Assembly (NCBI GenBank): GCA_000621425.1
Contig: JHYJ01000012.1
Span: forward strand, 1 to 64,000
Origin: Lachnospiraceae bacterium AB2028
GTDB lineage: Bacteria; Bacillota; Clostridia; Lachnospirales; Lachnospiraceae
Length of the DNA: 64,000 nucleotides
Reading direction: 5' to 3'
A program made the position numbers and the translations under genes. The notes under the pieces are model-generated. The model had not been told where the DNA came from. It saw only the letters and a list, made by a program, of their open reading frames with translations, and made no database searches. Below, piece after piece: positions 55,538-63,380 of this stretch; position 1 is the stretch's first letter; the number at the start of each line of letters is the position of its first letter.

Positions 55538-56259
55538 TGTATTTCGATGTATATGAATTTACAAATCAGGGCGGACGCAGTTACAATGAGGACGCCGTAG
55601 GCCATGCCGTTATGGATGGCCATGGTCTCTTCATTGTTGCGGATGGCCTTGGCGGACATGCACTTGGCGAAGTAGCTTCGGCGTGTGTCTGTGATACTAT
55701 GCTGGAGGGCTGGAGCGAGACGTGTGAAGACCGTCCCGCCTGGCTTGAGGGCATAATTGAAGAGTCAAACAAAAAAATACTTGAGATTCAGAAAGAGCGG
55801 GACACAGTGCTGAAAAGCACTGTGGTCTCACTTGCTATTGACGGAGAAAATGCCTGCTGGGCCCATGTGGGTGATTCCAGGCTGTATTTTTTCCATAAAG
55901 ACGAGATAGCTTTTGTGACTGAAGATCACTCTGTAGCTTTTAAGAAGTACAAGGCAGGTGAGATCACAAGGGCTCAGATAGCAACGGATGATGACCAGTC
56001 ATCACTGTTAAGGACCCTTGGAAATGAGGAACGCCATTCACCGCAGTGCGAGCGTGCTGAAGATCCTCTTGTGCCAGGCGATGCTTTTCTTCTCTGTTCG
56101 GATGGAGCATGGGAGCATTTCCAGGATGAGGAAGCTGCGATAGATCTTATTAAATCTGAAACAGCAAAGGAATGGGGCGAACGCCTCCTAATGCGTATGA
56201 TGGACCGATTCAGTGGCGATAACGATAACTTGACGCTGCTGGCAGTGATAATTAAATGA
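55537..56259 (+). CDS. PP2C-family Ser/Thr phosphatase (second)
   Basis: 240 residues, the standard PrpC/Stp length. GRSYNEDAVGHA, LFIVADGLGGHALGE, AHVGDSRLYFF, LLCSDGAWEH and SGDNDNLTLL are the metal-binding and structural blocks. The ATG overlaps the stop of the protease-FHA gene, so the two are made together. It shares little with the first PP2C of this island beyond the family motifs, so they are not a recent duplication. Confidence 0.92.
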   Translation: MYFDVYEFTNQGGRSYNEDAVGHAVMDGHGLFIVADGLGGHALGEVASACVCDTMLEGWSETCEDRPAWLEGIIEESNKKILEIQKERDTVLKSTVVSLAIDGENACWAHVGDSRLYFFHKDEIAFVTEDHSVAFKKYKAGEITRAQIATDDDQSSLLRTLGNEERHSPQCERAEDPLVPGDAFLLCSDGAWEHFQDEEAAIDLIKSETAKEWGERLLMRMMDRFSGDNDNLTLLAVIIK

Positions 56260-56337
56260 TTTGAACAAAAAATAATTGTCACCGTGTGGGCGTGCCTGCA
56301 AATGGGGCAATTATTTAATTATAAAGTGAACATTGAT

Positions 56338-56362
56338 GCCGTTTAAAAGCGGCGGAAAGGGG
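56338..56362 (+). promoter_or_regulatory. Leader hairpin abutting the ribosome binding site (VWA-FHA gene)
   Basis: A gccgt / gcggc stem (56338-56342/56349-56353) with a ttaaaa loop, then ggaaagggg, the ribosome binding site. Confidence 0.45.
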
Positions 56363-56366
56363 AACT

Positions 56367-58349
56367 ATGACAAAACGGAGAATATGCGGCTGGATAGCTG
56401 TTTTGGCGCTATTCATGAATTCATTCATGAATTCGATTTTGCCGGTTGTGGCAGCTGATACAGCTCATGATGAAACAGATGCAACATTTGTTGATAACGA
56501 AGTAAAGCTTGCGGAGGTTGTTTCGGCATACGGACTGAGTGAAGATAATTCGCTCTATGCTCTTATTTCACCCAGCGAGGAATACAAGGACTATGACTTC
56601 AGCAAGGCTTCTGTATCGCTTCAGTCCAATGCTACCACAGCGGAAAAGCTTGGCGGCATGAAACCTATTTCGGAGTGTTTTTCTACAAACATCCATTACA
56701 TGTTCCTGATAGACAATTCCGGTTCAATCAGCGAACAGCGCGATATCATAAAATCATATGTTGATGCAATCGAAAGCGCAGAGACACATGAGGCATATTA
56801 CACTATTTCAACCTTTGATCAGAAATTCAAAGTAGTTAAGGAAAGAATGACTGATGTAAAGGAAGTAAAGAAGACAGTTGATAATCTTAAATATGACGGT
56901 AGCTGGACAGATCCTTACACAGGTGTTAACGATGCCATAAAGTATCTTGATGACTATGCCCGCACAAGTGGCGATGTAATAGTACTGATATTGATCACGG
57001 ATGGAAAGGTTGAGCTTAAGGGTGGCAAAGAAGCTGACCTTGCAGCAGAAACCAAGGAAAATATACAAAATTCTCCTGAGGTAATTTTAAGTACCTTATG
57101 TACCGGTTCATGGACCGGAAAGTCGAAAGATACATTTACTGTAGGTCGTGGTCCTCATGCTTTTGTTAATAGTTCAAATGCTTCCAAGAATGCCGGATCT
57201 GACATGGTATCTTTCCTTGCGGGGCTTTACTGTACAGGCTTTAAGCTTAAGCAGGCACCTACAAATAAATTCAGCATAACTTTAAATATAAGCAACGTAT
57301 TTGATGCTGATGGCAATGAGCAGACTTTCCTGCCCAAGGATTATCCGTCTATCGGAAATGTATCCATGCTGGATGCAAGAGTCGGCGATAGTGAAAAGTT
57401 TGCTGAAGAGGCTGATGGAAATGATCCGGAGGATAAGCCCTCTGATGATCCTGACGGAGCAAAGCCTACAGAAGGGACGTTGATCCCAACTGATGGTAAT
57501 GAACCTGCAGACGGAGATGAGCCTCCTGCAGAAGTTGAACCCGTTGATGATGAGCCTGACGGTCAGAAACCGGGCGATGAAGGCGACGGTGATGATGCTG
57601 ATGTGGAAGACAGTGATGAAACGGTCAGCGATAATGAAGCAGTAAGTGACAATGAAGCCGTTAGTGATAATGACGCTGAAGATGAGGATGACGAGGATGA
57701 AGAGGATGGGGATGATGAAAAAGAACTTCCCGGCTGGGTTCTTCCTGTATCGATAGCAGGCGGCGTACTTCTTCTCATTATCCTGATACTTGTAGTAGTG
57801 CTGCTTATCTTAGTCATAAGCAAGAACAAGAAGAAAAAGAAAGCGCGTCCGAAACGAGCAGCTGCACCTAGCCCTGTTCCGGAGCAGGATGTTCAAGAAG
57901 CAGAACCTATAGGTAGGACAGTGGCGGCATCTCAGGATGGTATATCGCCCACAGTAGCTGCACCGGACGAAATATCTAAGACAGTAGCAGCAACTGATGC
58001 AATACCTAAGACCGAGGCAGCTCCTATGGATCCTATTCCTAAGACTGCAGGTGCATGCATACCGGTATCTATAGAGGTTTATTCAGGAACTTATGAAGGA
58101 CCTGCTAATTTTGAACTGACAGATCTGGTGACTATCGGTAGCGGATCAGGCTGTGACATCCGTTTTGCAGCTGAAGATATGACTCCTGTAGCTGCACAGC
58201 TGATAGTACGTGAAGGCCATGTTTATATAGTGGATGAAGGTACAGATTCAGCAGTTGCTGTAGGTGGTATGCGCATACAGAGACAGAATGTACTTAGAAG
58301 CGGTGATGTAATTTCTGTCGGAGAGGCAGAATTCACCCTGCGTTTCTAA
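56367..58349 (+). CDS. VWA domain - transmembrane - FHA protein
   Basis: 660 residues. A signal peptide (about 1-30) precedes an extracellular von Willebrand A domain (about 105-300) with a metal-site DxSxS (FLIDNSGSISEQRD) and the ITDGK block. A long acidic region (about 345-455) includes three VSDNEA-type repeats. One helix follows (about 460-485). The cytoplasmic linker (about 510-565) carries IGRTVAAS, ISPTVAAP and ISKTVAAT, then IPKTEAAP and IPKTAGAC. A C-terminal FHA domain (about 570-660) has TIGSGSGCDIRF but lacks the usual Ser-Arg-x-x-His (TPVAAQLIV), so phospho-Thr binding may be weak. It closes the island and has the same outside-sensor, inside-FHA plan as the protease. Confidence 0.88.
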   Translation: MTKRRICGWIAVLALFMNSFMNSILPVVAADTAHDETDATFVDNEVKLAEVVSAYGLSEDNSLYALISPSEEYKDYDFSKASVSLQSNATTAEKLGGMKPISECFSTNIHYMFLIDNSGSISEQRDIIKSYVDAIESAETHEAYYTISTFDQKFKVVKERMTDVKEVKKTVDNLKYDGSWTDPYTGVNDAIKYLDDYARTSGDVIVLILITDGKVELKGGKEADLAAETKENIQNSPEVILSTLCTGSWTGKSKDTFTVGRGPHAFVNSSNASKNAGSDMVSFLAGLYCTGFKLKQAPTNKFSITLNISNVFDADGNEQTFLPKDYPSIGNVSMLDARVGDSEKFAEEADGNDPEDKPSDDPDGAKPTEGTLIPTDGNEPADGDEPPAEVEPVDDEPDGQKPGDEGDGDDADVEDSDETVSDNEAVSDNEAVSDNDAEDEDDEDEEDGDDEKELPGWVLPVSIAGGVLLLIILILVVVLLILVISKNKKKKKARPKRAAAPSPVPEQDVQEAEPIGRTVAASQDGISPTVAAPDEISKTVAATDAIPKTEAAPMDPIPKTAGACIPVSIEVYSGTYEGPANFELTDLVTIGSGSGCDIRFAAEDMTPVAAQLIVREGHVYIVDEGTDSAVAVGGMRIQRQNVLRSGDVISVGEAEFTLRF

Positions 58350-58415
58350 GCTGTGCACTTGAGTGATTGAATAATAATTCCTCGTCGCATCAGGGAATTA
58401 GCGTAAGCAAGTTCC

Positions 58416-58450
58416 TTGTGCGCGGCTGCACAAAATGCGGCAGAAAGCGG
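58416..58450 (+). promoter_or_regulatory. Two competing leader hairpins before murG
   Basis: ttgtgc/gcacaa (58416-58421/58428-58433) and gctgc/gcggc (58425-58429/58437-58441) share bases, so only one can form. The second abuts agaaagcgg, the ribosome binding site. A further hairpin (aattcc/ggaatt) lies near 58377-58400. Confidence 0.45.
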
Positions 58451-58455
58451 AAGGC

Positions 58456-59547
58456 ATGAAAAAGATAGTTTTGACCGGGGGTGGCACTGCAGGTCATGTT
58501 ACCCCGAATCTCGCCCTTATCCCTCATCTTAAGGAAAAGGGATATGATATAACCTACATAGGATCGTTGGACGGAATAGAGAAAAGGCTGGTTTCTGATT
58601 TTGGTATACCTTATTATGGTGTATCAACCGGAAAACTTCGCCGCTACTTTGATCCTAAGAATTTTTCCGATCCCTTCAGAGTAGTGAAGGGTTATGGAGA
58701 TGCCAGGAAGATTTTGAAAAAAATCCGTCCTGATGTTGTTTTTTCTAAGGGAGGTTTTGTATCTGTTCCCGTAGTCCGGGCAGCAGCATCATTAAAGATT
58801 CCGTGTATAATACATGAGTCAGACCTTACTCCCGGACTTGCCAATAAGCTCTGTATTCCTGTTGCGGAGAAGGTTTGTTGTAATTTCCCGGAGACTCTTA
58901 AATATCTTCCCGATAAAAAAGCCGTACTTACAGGTTCACCTATAAGAGAGGAATTAAAAAAGGGAGATAAGGAGATCGCATACAAGTTCTGTGGTTTCGA
59001 GCCGGGACTTCCCGTGATACTGGTAATGGGCGGAAGCCAGGGTGCGGCTGCCATCAACGAGGCCATAAGGAGTGCCCTTCCCAAGCTCAAGGGAGATTTC
59101 AATATAATTCATCTGACCGGAAAGGACAAGATGGACAACATGCTGCTTACGGAAAGCGGATACAAGCAGTTCGAGTATGTCAAAGGAGAACTCAAAGATA
59201 TCTTTGCAATTACTGACATAGTAGTATCACGTGCCGGGGCAAATGCCATAAGTGAACTACTATCGCTGCGAATTCCAAGTATACTGATCCCGCTTTCTGC
59301 AAAGAATTCTCGTGGTGACCAGATACTTAATGCGGCATCATTTGAGAAACAGGGCTATAGCCTTGTGATAGACGAGGAAAACCTGGATCAGGATTCCTTA
59401 TTAGAGGCAATACATAATCTGTATTTTAACAAGCAGACCTATATCGACAATATGGAAAAGTCTACCCAGTACAGATCCATACCTGCTATTATGGAGCTTA
59501 TTGAGGAAGCAGTGGAGAATAAGAGTCCGAACAAAGCTAAGAAATAA
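58456..59547 (+). CDS. murG: UDP-GlcNAc:undecaprenyl-PP-MurNAc-pentapeptide GlcNAc transferase
   Basis: 363 residues from the ATG at 58456; the frame-aligned ATG at 58435 lies in a leader hairpin. It makes lipid II from lipid I at the inner membrane face in peptidoglycan synthesis. LTGGGTAGHVTPNLALIPHL is the donor-side glycine loop, followed by IHESDLTPGLANKL, VMGGSQGAAAINEAI and SRAGANAISELLSL with the UDP-GlcNAc contacts. It is not in a dcw cluster here, but is followed at 23 bases by a HIT-family gene. Confidence 0.95.
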   Translation: MKKIVLTGGGTAGHVTPNLALIPHLKEKGYDITYIGSLDGIEKRLVSDFGIPYYGVSTGKLRRYFDPKNFSDPFRVVKGYGDARKILKKIRPDVVFSKGGFVSVPVVRAAASLKIPCIIHESDLTPGLANKLCIPVAEKVCCNFPETLKYLPDKKAVLTGSPIREELKKGDKEIAYKFCGFEPGLPVILVMGGSQGAAAINEAIRSALPKLKGDFNIIHLTGKDKMDNMLLTESGYKQFEYVKGELKDIFAITDIVVSRAGANAISELLSLRIPSILIPLSAKNSRGDQILNAASFEKQGYSLVIDEENLDQDSLLEAIHNLYFNKQTYIDNMEKSTQYRSIPAIMELIEEAVENKSPNKAKK

Positions 59548-59570
59548 AAGTGCCTGACAAGGAGGATAGT

Positions 59571-59981
59571 ATGAATAACGATTGTATTTTCTGTAAGATT
59601 GCAAATGGTGAGATCCCTTCAAAGACCATATACGAGGATGCGGACTTTCGTGTGATCCTGGATCTGGGACCTGCTACAAAGGGACATGCCCTGATCCTTC
59701 CCAAGGAGCACTATGCTAATCTCTTTGAACTGCCGGAGGATACTGCAGCTGCTGCAATGAAGGTGGCAAAGAAATTGTCTGCTCAGATGGTTGAAAATCT
59801 CGGTGCTGACGGCCTTAATCTGGTGCAGAATAATGGTGAAGTGGCCGGACAGACAGTGAAGCATTTCCATCTGCACCTGATCCCCAGATATAAGGATGAC
59901 GGACAGAATATTCTCTGGAATCCCGGAAAAATGAGTGATGAGGAATTGGAAGAAATTCGTAAGACGATTGTAGGTGAGTGA
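59571..59981 (+). CDS. HIT-family nucleotide hydrolase/transferase
   Basis: 136 residues from the ATG at 59571, with aaggagg upstream. The histidine-triad HxHxH motif is visible (KHFHLHLIPR), with CIFCKIANGEIPSKTIYEDA at the N-terminus. Members of the Hint branch hydrolyse nucleoside phosphoramidates such as AMP-lysine. The exact substrate is unknown. It shares the murG transcript and once ended at a terminator that is now split by an IS3-family insertion. Confidence 0.92.
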   Translation: MNNDCIFCKIANGEIPSKTIYEDADFRVILDLGPATKGHALILPKEHYANLFELPEDTAAAAMKVAKKLSAQMVENLGADGLNLVQNNGEVAGQTVKHFHLHLIPRYKDDGQNILWNPGKMSDEELEEIRKTIVGE

Positions 59982-60080
59982 TCTCCCTGCTGATTAAGAA
60001 AGAACATTGATCCCTGTTGAATGTTATGATTGAAGTGAACCCCTTTTGTTAGACAAAAAACTAACGAAAGGGGTTTTATT

Positions 60081-60596
60081 ATGTCGAAAAACAGAAAGTA
60101 CTCAGATGAATTTAGGCTGACAGTTGTAATGGACTATCTATCCGGCAAGTTCGGAGGCTATGTAAAAGTGGCACAAAAGTATGGAATACATCATAAAGCG
60201 ATACAACGTTGGGTAGCTCTTTATCAGCTTTATGGCGCAGAAGGATTGTGTAAAACTTCAGGAACGTATAGTGGAGATTTTAAGATCTATGTCATAGAAT
60301 ATATGCATACCAACAAACTATCTTTAACAGAAACAGCCAATCGATTCTGTATACCCTGTCACAAAACAGTGGCTAAATGGGAACGTATATATTTTGAAGA
60401 AGGGCCTGAAGCCCTTCAAGAAGAACGACGAGGGAAACATATGGGAAATAAGAAAGCCTCCAAACCTAAGAAAAAAGTTGATGAGAACGAAGATCTTCTG
60501 GCCGAAGTACAACGTCTTCGCATGGAGAACGAATACTTAAAAAAATTGAACGCCTTAGTTCTCGAGCGGGAAAAATCAGAACGGAAGAAAAAGTAA
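60081..60596 (+). CDS. IS3-family transposase OrfA (helix-turn-helix)
   Basis: 171 residues. Two helix-turn-helix units (about 10-55 and 65-115) recognise the IS ends (YGIHHKAIQRWVALY, FCIPCHKTVAKWERIY). A C-terminal leucine zipper-like coil has LLAEVQRLRMENEYLKKLNA. The stop codon follows the slippery run gaaaaag (60587-60593), where a -1 shift would fuse OrfA to OrfB into the active transposase. The length and layout match the IS150 group. Confidence 0.9.
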   Translation: MSKNRKYSDEFRLTVVMDYLSGKFGGYVKVAQKYGIHHKAIQRWVALYQLYGAEGLCKTSGTYSGDFKIYVIEYMHTNKLSLTETANRFCIPCHKTVAKWERIYFEEGPEALQEERRGKHMGNKKASKPKKKVDENEDLLAEVQRLRMENEYLKKLNALVLEREKSERKKK

Positions 60597-60646
60597 CGGT
60601 CATTTCAGAACTAAGGCAGAAATATCCGCTCAATGATCTGCTATGC

Positions 60647-61441
60647 ATGGCAGGAGTTCCGAGAAGCACGTATTACTATTATCTGAAACGGATGCAGCAG
60701 CCGGATAAATATCGTATCGAAAAAGAAGAAATTACGGCCATCTACCATGAGAATCAAGGAAGATACGGCTATCGCAGGATAACCATGGAGATGCAGAACC
60801 GCGGATATGTAATCAATCACAAGACCGTAACCAGACTGATGAATGCTTTGGGTCTTAAATGTCAGGTTCGAATTAAGAAATATCGTTCCTACAAAGGAGA
60901 GATTGGCAAAGTGGCTCCGAATCTGATCAATAGAGATTTCCATGCCGATGCACCAAACAAAAAATGGACGACAGATATAACTGAGTTCGCACTGTTTGGA
61001 AAGAAACTTTATCTATCACCAATCCTGGATATGTATAACGGCGAGATTATCAGTTATAACATCAGTGAGCGCCCTCATTTGGGACAGGTCATGGATATGC
61101 TCGATAAAGCCTTTGGGAAGATTCCAGACAATACAGATCTGGTCCTCCACTCGGATCAGGGTTGGCAGTACCAGCACAAGATGTATCAGCATAGGCTGAA
61201 GGAAAAAGGAATACGCCAAAGCATGTCGAGAAAAGGCAATTGTTTGGATAATGCAGTGATGGAGAATTTCTTTGGGCTATTGAAATCCGAACTCCTATAT
61301 CTTCGGGAGTTTGAGAGTATAGAAGAGTTCCGCGAGGAGCTTGAGAAATATATCTATTATTACAACCATCAAAGGATAAAGGGCAAGCTAAAAGGACTGA
61401 GCCCTGTTCAATACAGAATTCAGTCCTTGTTTGTAGCCTAA
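60647..61441 (+). CDS. IS3-family transposase OrfB (DDE integrase)
   Basis: 264 residues from the first ATG. In the -1 frame, coding potential continues upstream to the slippery site at 60587-60593, reading VTVISELRQKYPLNDLLC, so the real product is probably an OrfA-OrfB fusion. The DDE residues are visible: Asp in WTTDITEFALF, Asp in VLHSDQGWQYQ, and Glu in NFFGLLKSELL. The HTH_21 and rve domains occur in the usual order. No internal stops are present. Confidence 0.92.
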   Translation: MAGVPRSTYYYYLKRMQQPDKYRIEKEEITAIYHENQGRYGYRRITMEMQNRGYVINHKTVTRLMNALGLKCQVRIKKYRSYKGEIGKVAPNLINRDFHADAPNKKWTTDITEFALFGKKLYLSPILDMYNGEIISYNISERPHLGQVMDMLDKAFGKIPDNTDLVLHSDQGWQYQHKMYQHRLKEKGIRQSMSRKGNCLDNAVMENFFGLLKSELLYLREFESIEEFREELEKYIYYYNHQRIKGKLKGLSPVQYRIQSLFVA

Positions 61442-61585
61442 TGTCCCGCCCAAATGTGTCTAACATTTGGGGTTCAGTTCATGATCGGCGGGGATTTTTT
61501 ATTCCACGAGCTACAAAAGGAGTCTTGGGGCTTATACTGAATGTAGCCGGCGTGGTGAGTAAGGTGATTATATCACCCTGCTCGA

Positions 61586-62056
61586 TTACATATTTTTCCC
61601 ATCAAGTACAGCACTTACAAGATTATCATCAGTATCATAGACCAGTTTCAGTGAGAAGAATTCTTTTCTTTCATCCAGCAGTTTCAGGAAGATCCTGTCG
61701 CCTGGCCAGAGATTAAGAGAGAGAATATCTTTTTTGTCCACCCACACCAGATCGCCCTCATCGCAGATTTTTTCTTCGCCGATAATTTTGTCGGAGGTAA
61801 AGAGCATCATGTATTCTGTTATATCTTTACCGTATATAAAAGTTACGATTCCCCTGAAACTCAGGTTTTCCAATGTATAGCCGGTTTCTTCTAAGGTTTC
61901 CCTGATTATGCAGTCCTCAGGACTCTCGCCGTCCTCGCAATGGCCTCCTATGCCTATCCATTTATCGTGGTTTATGTCATTTTCTTTTTTTACGCGGTGA
62001 AGCATCAGGTATTTCCCGTCACGTTCTATGTAACAGAGTGTTGTACATTTTATCAT
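61586..62056 (-). CDS. NUDIX hydrolase (MutT-like)
   Basis: 156 residues. The Nudix box reads GGHCEDGESPEDCIIRETLE then ETGY, matching Gx5Ex7REUxEExGU. The N-terminus (MIKCTTLCYIERDGKYLMLH) and WIGIGGH are typical of the MutT/8-oxo-dGTP diphosphatase group. The likely role is removal of oxidised or non-canonical nucleoside triphosphates. It is preceded on its strand by aaaaggaagc. It stands alone, and the gap to the unknown gene upstream holds no other coding sequence. Confidence 0.88.
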   Translation of the reverse strand: MIKCTTLCYIERDGKYLMLHRVKKENDINHDKWIGIGGHCEDGESPEDCIIRETLEETGYTLENLSFRGIVTFIYGKDITEYMMLFTSDKIIGEEKICDEGDLVWVDKKDILSLNLWPGDRIFLKLLDERKEFFSLKLVYDTDDNLVSAVLDGKNM

Positions 62057-62201
62057 TTTTTAAGCTTCCTTTTCTGTAGATTAATTTTTACTTAATCATT
62101 TCCCACCATATAGCCATGCCTTAACGGATTAGTTCTTCACAATATGAGCAGGTTATTTCATTACGATACTTGAAAAACGACCATGCCATCAGGTTAGCTA
62201 T

Positions 62202-63140
62202 CTACTTTTCCTCTACTCTTATCCCACGTATTCCCAGTTCGTTTGCCATCAGTTCCATTTCCGAATCATCTTTCATGGTCATTGTGACCATTTCATTGTA
62301 GGACATATATATCCGCAGCTTGCATCTCGTTATGGTTCCGTTACTTATCTTCTGTACATCGTGGAAAGTCTCGGCATGAGTGATCTCCTTCACATTTAAG
62401 ATGTCACAGTATCTCATGGCATAAATGACCAGATAGTCCATGCCCAGTATTGCTACTCCGTCAAAGAGCTTATGGGTGGTTGCCATAAGGAAGTCCGTGT
62501 TCAGGCGTAAGGAATCTATGTTCTTTTTGGCAACGATCATTTTAATGTCCAGATCCGTCTTAAAAGTTACGTCATACTTCCCGGCAATGATACAGGATAA
62601 TGCGCAGACAGCTATTCCAATGGCAGAGCAGATCCAGAAATTTATTCCCTCGTCGCTTAGTCTCAGCATGACTATTAAAAATACAAGAAGCATGGCGAAA
62701 GCTATGATGATGATCCTGTTTCGCAGATATTTCTTTCTATATTTTGCCAGGGCATCAAAGATATCCCGGCCGGGAAGACGTTTGTGCACTTGGGATTTTC
62801 TTTTCTGCTCAGCTGCTGAGTACTTGACTTCCGGGTGTTTTTCGGGCCATATATACTGGAGAAAATATAACAGCAAAGATGCGAGTACTCCGAGGATACA
62901 CAGCAGCGTGAGTCCGCCGGCTATGGAACCGTAAATTAGCTTTTCGACAGGTGTATAGTCGAAAAACAGGTTTGAAACCATGACAAAGAATAACGCACCA
63001 AACATCAGAGTACCAAAGGCACATAATAGGACGGACTTTACAGTGTCTTTTTTGTCTTTTACACGCTTTTGGCCCTTGGTAAGCAGTGTGGTATCATTAC
63101 CTGCTTTTAACTTGGTAGAATTCTTTTTAAATATGTTCAA
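62202..63140 (-). CDS. Unknown membrane protein with four helices
   Basis: 312 residues. Two helix pairs (about 33-60 with 68-95, and about 142-160 with 165-190) surround a basic cytoplasmic loop (KRKSQVHKRLPGRDIFDAL). A C-terminal soluble domain of about 115 residues follows. The N-terminus is Lys-rich. The C-terminal domain resembles YcxB-like or PH-like bacterial membrane-associated modules only in length and strand pattern, so no family is named. Confidence 0.6.
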   Translation of the reverse strand: MNIFKKNSTKLKAGNDTTLLTKGQKRVKDKKDTVKSVLLCAFGTLMFGALFFVMVSNLFFDYTPVEKLIYGSIAGGLTLLCILGVLASLLLYFLQYIWPEKHPEVKYSAAEQKRKSQVHKRLPGRDIFDALAKYRKKYLRNRIIIIAFAMLLVFLIVMLRLSDEGINFWICSAIGIAVCALSCIIAGKYDVTFKTDLDIKMIVAKKNIDSLRLNTDFLMATTHKLFDGVAILGMDYLVIYAMRYCDILNVKEITHAETFHDVQKISNGTITRCKLRIYMSYNEMVTMTMKDDSEMELMANELGIRGIRVEEK

Positions 63141-63224
63141 GGTTTTTGTCCTAAATGTAAGGCGTGCCTGAACTGTGCGGCTTGCATATCCAGACCGTAA
63201 GCAGGCTTTCGTGTTAATATTTTA

Positions 63225-63233
63225 ATTATAGCA
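63225..63233 (-). promoter_or_regulatory. Extended -10 of the unknown membrane gene
   Basis: The minus strand reads tgctataat from 63233 to 63225, an extended -10. No good -35 is seen. The start codon is 85 bases downstream. Confidence 0.5.
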
Positions 63234-63380
63234 TAATTATTATCACACTTTGTTTATGGATAGGATGTCCTACAGGTTTCGTATAAGCTGCCGTAGCTGC
63301 CTATTTACTTTTTTCACGATTTATCATATTATTTTATAGGTAAAAATTCATTCCAAATCAATAACCAAAGGAGAACAGAT

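Larger units (their letters stand above)
60031..61481 (+). mobile_element. Intact IS3-family (IS150-like) insertion sequence
   Basis: About 1451 bases. The ends are inverted repeats: tgaagtgaacccc...tgttagaca at 60031-60055 and its near complement at 61457-61481. Twelve of the outer 13 bases agree, and the block tgttagaca agrees exactly. The flanks are a 4-base direct repeat TGAT (60027-60030 and 61482-61485), the target duplication. It carries orfA and orfB in frames related by -1. All parts look whole, so it is probably active or recently so. Confidence 0.88.
60010..61500 (+). terminator. Terminator of the murG-HIT operon, split by an insertion
   Basis: Left arm 60010-60020 (atccctgttga) and right arm 61485-61495 (tcggcggggat, then ttttt) are complementary over 11 pairs counting G-T. 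Removing the insertion and one TGAT copy leaves a 9-base loop and a T-run, a normal Rho-independent terminator. The two arms are now 1.46 kb apart. Confidence 0.75.

Noticed and set aside
57563-57829. Ser-rich minus-strand frame
   Set aside because: It is a shadow of the acidic repeat region of the VWA-FHA gene.
61441-61716. 91-residue plus-strand frame after the IS3-family element
   Set aside because: It spans the IS end and the antisense of the NUDIX gene; no ribosome binding site and no domain.
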